From Blastocystis hominis (taxonomy: Eukaryota > Sar > Bigyra > Opalinata > Blastocystidae): a stretch of 64,000 bases of DNA. The position numbers were made by a program, and so were the translations under genes. Within the stretch, counting starts at the first letter, position 1, and the number at the start of each line of letters is the position of its first letter. Below are positions 57,637-64,000 of this stretch, one piece after another. The stretch spans positions 81,119-145,118 of the forward strand of contig NW_013171834.1 of assembly GCF_000151665.1 (NCBI RefSeq). Reading direction: 5' to 3'. A model generated the notes under the pieces. It ran no database searches and had not been told where the DNA came from. It saw only the letters and a list, made by a program, of their open reading frames with translations.

Positions 57637-60276
57637 AATCGCCAAGTGATCCAAGTGTACTCGTCCCTCGTACGTTCCTCCGATCTGAAGATTGCCAACC
57701 AGAACAACAACCTGCTCACCACAATGATCATTGACGATCCCGAGGTTAATTATCTCCGCACCATGGAAGACATCTGCATTCCCATGATAACCCGATTCGA
57801 TCGATTGCTGTTCCTGTTCCGCGATATGGATGGTAATATCATGCGATTGAACGGCGAATTCGAACTCCAGTTGACGATTGAGGACGTGATGGAGGAAGTG
57901 CCATCATCGATTGCCTCTGCAAACCAGTTCAGTATGATCGAAGTGTTCGGTAATACCACCAAGAAGGAAGTGAAGCTGGACAATCCTCTGTCGTTCGACC
58001 AGTGCTACATCTCGTCTGTGTCGTTGTATACGGACTTCGTGTTGCACAACGTGCCGACTGATCAAATGGTGCTAATCAATGCTGGCGCTACGATTCAAGA
58101 GATCACGATACCACGCGGTGCATATGACATCGAAACGATCATTGCAAAGCTGAATGCAAGTGATGCCCTGTTCGAATTGGTGTATAGCGGTGAGAATGCG
58201 TTCCACATCACGGTAGATCACTTCTACATGATTGATTTCACGAATGCACCAGAGATCCAATCGATCCTTGGTTTCGAATCGGACATCTTGGTGAAAGGAG
58301 TGGATAACCCGAAGCGCTACTACATGTCTTCCTCGTGTAATCACGTGGTTGTTACTGATGGCAGGGAATCGCACATGTTGACATTGCCTGTCGGTTACTA
58401 CACGTTCTCCGAGTTCATCGAGGCTGTCGGTGCTGAAATGGTGAAAGTGCTTCCACTCACATCCATGACGATCGAGGATGACCATGTACGCTTCAATGTC
58501 CAAGCAGACGGATGGTATTTCGATCGATCCAGTGTTGACACGACGATCGATGGTTTTGGTTGGACTCCATGGTTCAAGCTGTCTCCATCTGTGCAGAACC
58601 TGTGCATCGAACGACCAGTGGAAGCTTCGTTCAACCCTGAAAGCGATTCACCACCTGATATGACGAATGATCAAGGTATTGGTGGTCATGCGTACATAGG
58701 ATCAAACACCTTCATTGCGTATGACTGGAAAATGCGTACGAATGATAATCGGTTCCTGCTAAAGCCTCTCGCGACATACACGATGCGCCTAGCTGATGGT
58801 TCAGTACTCGATAGTGGTGAATTCTACATAACGGAAGATACGTCTACCCCGATCAAGATGAATACTCTTACAACCACATGTTTTAATGAGCTCAATGCTC
58901 GATATGCGAGTGCTATGGAACTACCTCCATCTCACCAGAATGCGATTGCGTGGACGGTGAATGACAATAGAGAAAGCATGTCATGGACTGCGAAGGACTA
59001 TGCACCAGAATTGGAATTGCATATCACATCGGAAAATACAGGTGACTTGGTGTCATCGAATGGTTCTTCGATCGGACCTTGGTATTCCAAGGATAGTATA
59101 TATCACACGAGAGTGTTTATCGATACGACGAATTTTATACTTGGAATACGTGGATATGGCGAAAGACCTCTCACAATCCAACGAGGTCATTATAGCGCTA
59201 TTGATATCGTGAATATGATCGCTAATGTGATCAATAAGATATATGTAGATGCGTCTCTCGGAGGGTACTTGGTATATGTCATTGCAGATAATGGTGGTCG
59301 AGTACGAATGGGATGTCGAAATGGTACAGAACCACGATTCATATTGTTTTGTGATAATCCATGTTTCAAGATTATACCCGGACCATACGCTGAACCAGGT
59401 GGTGTGTATTTGTCTTGTTATTTCGAGTTTTATCGCAATTACTACATCAGGATGCCCGAGTTGACATCACCTTACGAGTTTGCGATGGCAAACATCGATG
59501 GACTGAATGTGACGAATATGATCAAAGGTAGTACGTATTCCGATCGTGCTGTGTCGATCGAATTCATACAACCGACACGTGTTACGTATGTGAGGAATGA
59601 TGAAGTTGTTGTTCCATCATTGGCTACCTTCGTTGACTGGGATCAATCTGAGTCGTACACGGCTAACACGACGATTCGCTTCCCGTACGGAATGATGACA
59701 CTGGACGATAGTGCTGCTGAGACAGTCATTACGTACACGGATGACACGGTGAACCACAAGTGGACCATACCATCACGATTGACACAGGCTGACATGATAT
59801 GGCGCTTGAACCAGTGTTTTGACTCGGCTGCACTGAACATACGATGGAAAGCTGAGTCAGATGGGTACTACATTCACGCTGACCACGTGTTCTCGTTGAG
59901 TGGCAACCTGGGAACCATCGTTCCCGCTTCAGGATCGCAATCGCATACATGGCGTATCCCTTTCGACGATGGTGTGTACTATGCCAACTATGGTCCATTG
60001 GTTGCCGAATATCCTGTCGATATCACGAACGGTCTATCGAACATACAGCTGTATTGCAATATCGTGAAAAGCAAGACGATACCACTGCTTGCGAATGTCC
60101 CGATGGATAGCTTGTACAAGAATTACTTCTACAAGAATCGCATGTTGGTACCATGTTCTGAATTGCTTGATCGCATCGTGTACGAATTGAAGGACGAAAA
60201 TGGTGACCCGCTATCGTTCATTGGGAACGTGTATCTGCTAATCGGATTCACCGTTTCAGGAGGAAATAATAAATGA
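57637..60276 (+). CDS. Viral-type large structural protein, repeated modules (ORF 2)
   Basis: Open from 57637; no ATG near the start (first usable codon is GTG 57646), in frame with ORF 1. About 880 aa. The N-terminal ~85 residues (VYSSLVRSSDLKI ... RFDRLLFLFRDMDGNIMRLN) complete the module begun in ORF 1. Further module starts appear at residues about 155 (IPRGAYDIETIIAKLN, then IDFTNAPEIQSILGFE), 246 (LPVGYYTFSEFIEAV), 510 (IQRGHYSAIDIVNMI) and 707 (IPSRLTQADMIWRLNQ). The last ~85 residues repeat the closing block (YPVDITNGLSNIQLYCNIVK ... DENGDPLSFIGNVYLLI). A beta-rich multi-domain protein, probably a spike or minor capsid component. The stop TGA overlaps the ATG of ORF 3 (ATGA). Confidence 0.66.
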   Translation, partial: NRQVIQVYSSLVRSSDLKIANQNNNLLTTMIIDDPEVNYLRTMEDICIPMITRFDRLLFLFRDMDGNIMRLNGEFELQLTIEDVMEEVPSSIASANQFSMIEVFGNTTKKEVKLDNPLSFDQCYISSVSLYTDFVLHNVPTDQMVLINAGATIQEITIPRGAYDIETIIAKLNASDALFELVYSGENAFHITVDHFYMIDFTNAPEIQSILGFESDILVKGVDNPKRYYMSSSCNHVVVTDGRESHMLTLPVGYYTFSEFIEAVGAEMVKVLPLTSMTIEDDHVRFNVQADGWYFDRSSVDTTIDGFGWTPWFKLSPSVQNLCIERPVEASFNPESDSPPDMTNDQGIGGHAYIGSNTFIAYDWKMRTNDNRFLLKPLATYTMRLADGSVLDSGEFYITEDTSTPIKMNTLTTTCFNELNARYASAMELPPSHQNAIAWTVNDNRESMSWTAKDYAPELELHITSENTGDLVSSNGSSIGPWYSKDSIYHTRVFIDTTNFILGIRGYGERPLTIQRGHYSAIDIVNMIANVINKIYVDASLGGYLVYVIADNGGRVRMGCRNGTEPRFILFCDNPCFKIIPGPYAEPGGVYLSCYFEFYRNYYIRMPELTSPYEFAMANIDGLNVTNMIKGSTYSDRAVSIEFIQPTRVTYVRNDEVVVPSLATFVDWDQSESYTANTTIRFPYGMMTLDDSAAETVITYTDDTVNHKWTIPSRLTQADMIWRLNQCFDSAALNIRWKAESDGYYIHADHVFSLSGNLGTIVPASGSQSHTWRIPFDDGVYYANYGPLVAEYPVDITNGLSNIQLYCNIVKSKTIPLLANVPMDSLYKNYFYKNRMLVPCSELLDRIVYELKDENGDPLSFIGNVYLLIGFTVSGGNNK

Positions 60277-60605
60277 ATCTAGTGTTCAACATTGCTCGAA
60301 CGTACGAACATGAATTCACGAGTAACAATCTCATCAAAAGCGACATGGTAATCGACAGAGTGACTATGAAGGGAGAATCGCCTGGCACCTGCCTTGTCCT
60401 TGATCGAGTGAACAACATGCAAGAACGACGACAGTCTCCGTTGGTTGTATTGAACGAGGAGTTTACGGAGAATGCACACATGAACGTCGTGGTACCCAAA
60501 AGTCGCAAATGGTCATTCTCGTTGACCGATAAGACCGGTACAACGATTGCCCTGCCAATGCCGATCACGGTGTGCATTCACTTTCATGTTTTCCAAAGTA
60601 AATGA
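60273..60605 (+). CDS. Viral-type small protein (ORF 3)
   Basis: ATG 60273 overlaps the ORF 2 stop; 110 aa (MNLVFNIARTYEHEFTSNN ... KWSFSLTDKTGTTIALPMPI ... HFHVFQSK). The second half (SFSLTDKTG..ALPMPITVCIHFHVF) looks like the D-x-x-G hairpin plus final strands that end the shared module, so it may be a single-domain relative of ORF 2's C-terminus. Its own TGA overlaps the ORF 4 ATG. No function known. The start context is AATAAATG. Confidence 0.66.
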   Translation: MNLVFNIARTYEHEFTSNNLIKSDMVIDRVTMKGESPGTCLVLDRVNNMQERRQSPLVVLNEEFTENAHMNVVVPKSRKWSFSLTDKTGTTIALPMPITVCIHFHVFQSK

Positions 60606-61294
60606 ATCGTGCACTACCAGTGAGTGTGATTAACCACAATACAGTAATTCCGAAGAACAACGAACGATACCATGAAACGTTCAACACAGTGATCATGCCT
60701 CGTGACCTTGTGTACAAGATCACTTCGATTACGTGCAAGATCGATACAACGTCTCTCTGGAACATTCGTGCAATGAATGTCGTGAAGGTTCAAATGCTGT
60801 CAGGGTTTGAAATGGTGTACAACGTCGGTCCTGGCTACTACTCGATTACCGAGTTATGCCGTGCGATAGCCGATTCCATCCAGGTAGACGATGTCAACCG
60901 AGCATACCTGAACAGTGACGTGGCGACCGCTGTTGACCTTAGTGGCGCACCTGATTACACGAGTATCCTCAAGTTGGAAGGTGTCGTTGAGGCAGGTATG
61001 GTAGCGACTGAACCCTACGACATTACGAATGGCATGAGTGTGATCCGAGTCTACAGTAGTATCAATGCTCAAACATTTGGTCTGAAGAGTCCGCTGATCG
61101 ATAACCTGATTCATGTATCGATGGGACTGAACAACATGATCACCTGGGACAACCTATCGATCGATGTGATTGAACAATCGAACCTGGACTACATTGACTG
61201 GGTACTGACGGACGCGAATGACAATCCGATCTCATTGAATTCGAATGTGTACATCTCATTCACGATTTCGTGTTATTCGAAAGAGACAAAGTAA
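60602..61294 (+). CDS. Viral-type structural protein with one complete module (ORF 4)
   Basis: ATG 60602, 230 aa. N-terminal beta-rich part (NTVIPKNNERYHETFNTVIM), then the full module: VGPGYYSITELCRAIADSI, VDLSGAPDYTSILKLE, DITNGMSVIRVYSSINAQ and WVLTDANDNPISLNSNVYIS. This is the cleanest single copy and defines the module borders at about residues 60-228. It is probably a paralogue of ORFs 1/2 and could form trimers or spikes like other single-domain structural proteins (inference). TAA at 61292-61294 is followed after 4 nt by a GC-rich hairpin. Confidence 0.7.
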   Translation: MNRALPVSVINHNTVIPKNNERYHETFNTVIMPRDLVYKITSITCKIDTTSLWNIRAMNVVKVQMLSGFEMVYNVGPGYYSITELCRAIADSIQVDDVNRAYLNSDVATAVDLSGAPDYTSILKLEGVVEAGMVATEPYDITNGMSVIRVYSSINAQTFGLKSPLIDNLIHVSMGLNNMITWDNLSIDVIEQSNLDYIDWVLTDANDNPISLNSNVYISFTISCYSKETK

Positions 61295-61298
61295 AGAA

Positions 61299-61320
61299 GG
61301 GGAGACGGCAAAGTCGCCCC
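61299..61320 (+). terminator. GC-rich hairpin between viral ORFs 4 and 5
   Basis: Arms GGGG-A-GAC and GTC-G-CCCC (one A/G mismatch) around a 6-nt loop, 4 nt after the ORF 4 stop and 21 nt before the ORF 5 ATG. Likely an RNA 3'-end or spacer element of the virus. Confidence 0.5.
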
Positions 61321-61341
61321 ACATTGTTCCTCCCATAGTAA

Positions 61342-62205
61342 ATGGATGAATACGTTGCTACAATTCCAATCATTCGATACAAGCCACACAAAGTGAAGTC
61401 GAGAAACATGATGGACAAGATGTTGAATCGATATTTCGATAAAGTCGTTGAAAGTGAATTCAATCAACAGCGAATGAGGAGCGAACAATGGCGACAGAAG
61501 CGAACCTTGTTTGATTCGTACATGAATCTCTCACCCGCTGAACGTCGCCGTGTATCCGTCTCTGACATGCGTGGATATCAAATGCAGCGAATTGACGATG
61601 AGAACGTACTGTTGTACTCATTCGAGGACAATGTGGTCTACAATGCTAAAATTGACAAACAATTCAACAAGATCATTGTCCAGTCTGTGAATCACAAGTT
61701 GTCTGACATGGAGAAACGAGCTATCTTTGATAATCCATTTGGATATGAGCCAGTATCACCCTATCGTATCCGCTACCAGAGATCACAGGTTGGCGATGCA
61801 CAAATCGTGAATATAACTGGTGATCTTGGAACTAGCATCAACGAAATGAAGAATGCTGCTGATGCCATAACGGTTGCAGCTCAACAGATGGGAGATAGTA
61901 TCAACACAGTTACTCAACAGAATGCAGCGATTATCAATGATTTTGCTGGCTTGCGAGACGATGTGGGTGAACATGGTGATCCAAATCGAGATGTCCTGCT
62001 GTGGAATGACGATAATACTACGGCATATAAAAGAGGTGTGACACACACTACGAAACGAGGTAGTACGAAATATAGAGATTTGGTAGCTGAAGGTCGCGTT
62101 GAACGTGATCGGTGGTTGATCAAACCTGAACAACAACCTCTGAATGTGACGAATCAGATCGTACAACAGATGGATGTTGACGTCCATTATCACCAAGTTG
62201 GATGA
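61342..62205 (+). CDS. Viral-type ORF 5, basic N-terminus and coiled coil
   Basis: ATG 61342 in the context AGTAAATG; 287 aa. N-terminal basic part (YKPHKVKSRNMMDKML, QQRMRSEQWRQKRTLF), a middle region (LLYSFEDNVVYNAKID), then a heptad-like stretch (LGTSINEMKNAADAITVAAQ ... NTVTQQNAAIINDFAGLRDD) and a polar C-terminus. Not recognised. The basic segment could bind nucleic acid or another capsid protein; the coiled coil suggests oligomers. Its last 32 nt overlap the start of ORF 6 in another frame. Confidence 0.65.
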   Translation: MDEYVATIPIIRYKPHKVKSRNMMDKMLNRYFDKVVESEFNQQRMRSEQWRQKRTLFDSYMNLSPAERRRVSVSDMRGYQMQRIDDENVLLYSFEDNVVYNAKIDKQFNKIIVQSVNHKLSDMEKRAIFDNPFGYEPVSPYRIRYQRSQVGDAQIVNITGDLGTSINEMKNAADAITVAAQQMGDSINTVTQQNAAIINDFAGLRDDVGEHGDPNRDVLLWNDDNTTAYKRGVTHTTKRGSTKYRDLVAEGRVERDRWLIKPEQQPLNVTNQIVQQMDVDVHYHQVG

Positions 62206-63745
62206 AGTGATAACTGTGATGAACAGCTTTGATATCGAGGTGAACCTTGTCAATATTTATAATGCAATAGCTTATGTAGCACAACGAATCAATTTCCTGG
62301 AAGATAAGGACAAGGGTTATCCTAAGATGTTAGAATTGTTGGAAGGTGTACAAACAAAATTGACAAATACGAACGATGGAATCAAGTCGTTGAGTGATAA
62401 GTATGCTGAAGTGGCAACAAGCATTGCGACAGGAGACAACAATTTGATCCAGAAAATTGGTGACTTGGTAAATCAACAGAAGGCTGTGATTGAAAATAGT
62501 AATCAGTATTTGCAACAAGTCGAAGCTCGTCTGCAAGGTATTGAAAACAAACCCGATCCTCCTGCAATTGCTGATATCCAAGCATTGATTCCAACCCAAA
62601 GTGAAATGCGAATCGATGATTTGACAGAGTTCATGAAGGAGCAGTACAATGATTTCTTGAAACAATGGCTAGAGCGAAATAGCTTCATTCAGCAATTCGT
62701 ATCTGGTGAGTTGGCAAAAGCATATGACGAAATCAACAAACGGTTGGTTGAATCATTCAATCGTTTCGCACCTATGTTTAGAAATATTTCTAATAGAATA
62801 GCGCTTATGAATATGAAACTGGTAACTCTTGGTAAAGTTGTTGCAGAAGAGGGAAAGGCAACTAGGAAACAACTATTGGATGGTACGAATGCTCTGGGCA
62901 ACCAATATGAACAAGGACAAGCTCAAACAACCAAGTTAATCAAAGATTCTACGGGTGCAATTGTTAATCAACTTGCTGACAATCAGACTAAAACTGGTAA
63001 CCTGTTGACAAATGGATTCAATTCCATGAGTAGCCAACTCACTGACAATCAGACTCAAACTAACAACCTGTTGACAAATGTTGGTAATGCAGTTGTTGAT
63101 GGACATGCTCAAACTGGTCAGCTGCTTACTACAATGAGTAATCATTTTGCTGATACTCAGCTGTCCCGGGAACAATTATATCAACAATTGTATCAGCAGA
63201 ATATGAGAGGAATCCAGAACTTAATGGATGCCATTTGGCAATCATATGAATATTTCCGGAATCAGCCACAAATTCAACCTGTGATTGTACTGGACGGTCG
63301 TCAATCTGAAAGTGTAAATGCTAGTTTCACACCTCAAGCAATCGATCAAGTGAATCGAGCTGCAGCCTTGATTGACGCGTATGAAAGTAAAGATTCTAAT
63401 TCCACCAAGGAAAGTTGGGAAAGCGATGATACTCGCGAAGATTTCATTGCTTTCTCAAGTTTGCTTGCTCGCAATTTCAACAATCCTGTTTTCGCTCAAT
63501 TTGCAAATGACCTTGGATTCTCACGTCTCTTCAGGGCTTATCGTGATCGAAATGAAGACCCCGAACTGATGAGTTTCTTCATACGAGTAGCTAATAGTAA
63601 GGATCTAACTCCTGATTATTTGGACTACATGAAAAACAAGATCAAACGGTTTGCTGTCAATGTAGATCAACAATTCGAGCAATATCTGCAAAATACGTAC
63701 AACACGATCAAGGATATGTTCATTACACAGGGTTTCAATGGCTAA
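62174..63745 (+). CDS. Viral-type ORF 6, long coiled-coil fibre-like protein
   Basis: ATG 62174 lies inside the end of ORF 5; 523 aa, TAA 63743. The first ~330 residues are predicted coiled coil (LLEGVQTKLTNTNDGIKSL, GDLVNQQKAVIENSNQYLQQ). Residues about 245-335 hold four imperfect ~25-residue repeats, for example NQTKTGNLLTNGFNSM, NQTQTNNLLTNVGNAV and HAQTGQLLTTMSNHF. The C-terminal ~190 residues are a compact helical domain (EDFIAFSSLLARNF, FANDLGFSRLFRAYRDR). No database family comes to mind. The layout resembles phage tail-fibre or tether proteins; function is inference. Confidence 0.66.
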   Translation: MLTSIITKLDEVITVMNSFDIEVNLVNIYNAIAYVAQRINFLEDKDKGYPKMLELLEGVQTKLTNTNDGIKSLSDKYAEVATSIATGDNNLIQKIGDLVNQQKAVIENSNQYLQQVEARLQGIENKPDPPAIADIQALIPTQSEMRIDDLTEFMKEQYNDFLKQWLERNSFIQQFVSGELAKAYDEINKRLVESFNRFAPMFRNISNRIALMNMKLVTLGKVVAEEGKATRKQLLDGTNALGNQYEQGQAQTTKLIKDSTGAIVNQLADNQTKTGNLLTNGFNSMSSQLTDNQTQTNNLLTNVGNAVVDGHAQTGQLLTTMSNHFADTQLSREQLYQQLYQQNMRGIQNLMDAIWQSYEYFRNQPQIQPVIVLDGRQSESVNASFTPQAIDQVNRAAALIDAYESKDSNSTKESWESDDTREDFIAFSSLLARNFNNPVFAQFANDLGFSRLFRAYRDRNEDPELMSFFIRVANSKDLTPDYLDYMKNKIKRFAVNVDQQFEQYLQNTYNTIKDMFITQGFNG

Positions 63746-63783
63746 TGAATATATCTTTGATCTTCTTTTCACTTTGTACGAAT

Positions 63784-63823
63784 GGGGAAGCTACGCTTCC
63801 CCGGGGAAATCTACGATTTCCCC
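63784..63823 (+). terminator. Two abutting perfect hairpins between viral ORFs 6 and 7
   Basis: Hairpin 1 (63784-63802): arms GGGGAAGC / GCTTCCCC, loop TAC. Hairpin 2 (63803-63823): arms GGGGAAATC / GATTTCCCC, loop TAC. They follow each other with no spacer, 38 nt after the ORF 6 stop and 8 nt before the ORF 7 ATG. Confidence 0.7.
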
Positions 63824-63831
63824 ATACATAA

Positions 63832-63999
63832 ATGGCAATTCCATTCACTGTTGATATATCTGCCTTTTATGGCGAACCCGATTTCCGAGAACAGGATAGT
63901 GGAACGATTGTGGATCGACGCAAGACATTGAATCTACACAAGGAACTCGAAGCACCACGGTCTTCCCCCAAGGTTATCTTGACGAGTCCCTATCCTTAA
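63832..63999 (+). CDS. Viral-type small ORF 7, 55 aa
   Basis: ATG 63832 in the context CATAAATGG, directly behind the double hairpin; reads MAIPFTVDISAFYGEPDF and ends VILTSPYP at TAA 63997-63999. Polar, no motif recognised. It may be a genuine small protein or the start of a longer gene cut by a sequence error at the edge. Confidence 0.5.
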   Translation: MAIPFTVDISAFYGEPDFREQDSGTIVDRRKTLNLHKELEAPRSSPKVILTSPYP

Positions 64000-64000
64000 T

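Larger units (their letters stand above)
57268..64000 (+). mobile_element. Structural-gene part of an integrated dsDNA virus, Polinton/Maverick-like (runs off right edge)
   Basis: Seven plus-strand ORFs without introns fill over 95% of 6.7 kb, some overlapping by 4 or 32 nt. Codon use (many tcg, acg, cga) and the lack of TGTTTGTT motifs differ from the host genes. ORFs 1, 2 and 4 share a module: a P-x-G-x-Y(x4-7)I(x3)N block, an IDFTNAP-x-I-x-x-ILG block, and a VYSS/VYCN-type strand followed by a D-x-x-G-N-P-like hairpin. The same order (PPGYY..., ...ILGFE, ...VYCDLVE..., ...R-D-D-x-G) occurs, to my memory, in structural proteins of Polinton/Maverick and adintovirus-type elements. ORFs 5 and 6 are coiled-coil rich, as in fibre or tail-like proteins. 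No major capsid, packaging ATPase, polymerase or integrase gene lies in the window, so the virus group is inference. Confidence 0.62.

Overview
The window is nuclear DNA of a protist and most resembles Blastocystis or a very close relative (anaerobic gut stramenopile). Three signs support this. (1) Almost every host gene is cut by tiny GT-AG introns of about 25-38 nt, which restore family-consistent proteins when removed. (2) The GU-rich 3'-end motif TGTTTGTT follows many genes by 0-75 nt; in Blastocystis this motif sits just downstream of the poly(A) site. (3) A tryptophanase/tyrosine phenol-lyase of bacterial type is present, as expected in an anaerobe. No rRNA, tRNA or CRISPR was seen. CDS coordinates below span introns; small internal exon limits are my reading of the sequence and may be off by a few bases.

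Region 1 (1-43.5 kb) is a very compact host core. In order: a secreted phosphoesterase (left edge), a large unknown helical protein, a WDR59-type GATOR2 subunit, a membrane MORN protein, a MORN/LRR protein, a syntaxin, SAP18, an LRR protein, a Rab, tryptophanase, an ABC1/ADCK kinase, an FCS-like (FLZ) zinc finger, a 5.4-kb FHA-AAA ATPase, a 1.6-kaa surface protein, a SERBP1/HABP4 protein, an Old Yellow Enzyme, PCID2/Thp1, RRP15, p47/UBX, ARFRP1, a class I histone deacetylase and a CDK with a long charged tail. SAP18 and the deacetylase are classical partners in Sin3-type complexes. PCID2 acts in mRNA export, RRP15 in 60S biogenesis, and syntaxin/Rab/ARFRP1/p47 in membrane traffic.

Region 2 (43.6-56.9 kb) is repetitive and accessory: three ZIFL-type MFS transporters (two are a direct segmental duplication 8.5 kb apart that also carries part of a glutaminyl cyclase), an inactivated copy of the 9-kb MORN/LRR gene, and a larger intact MORN/LRR gene built of one-LRR exons.

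Region 3 (57.3 kb to the right edge) is different in kind: seven intron-free, same-strand, tightly packed ORFs, with ATGA start/stop overlaps and GC-rich hairpins in the intergenic gaps. Three of the ORFs carry a repeated structural module that resembles, from memory, the fibre/minor-structural proteins encoded by Polinton/Maverick elements. I read it as the structural-gene end of an integrated dsDNA virus (Polinton-like or related); hallmark genes (major capsid, packaging ATPase, DNA polymerase, integrase) are not in the window.

The most informative unusual points are the viral cassette with its hairpins, two genes whose stop codon seems to be made only by polyadenylation (Old Yellow Enzyme and p47), and LRR genes assembled from phase-1 exon modules.
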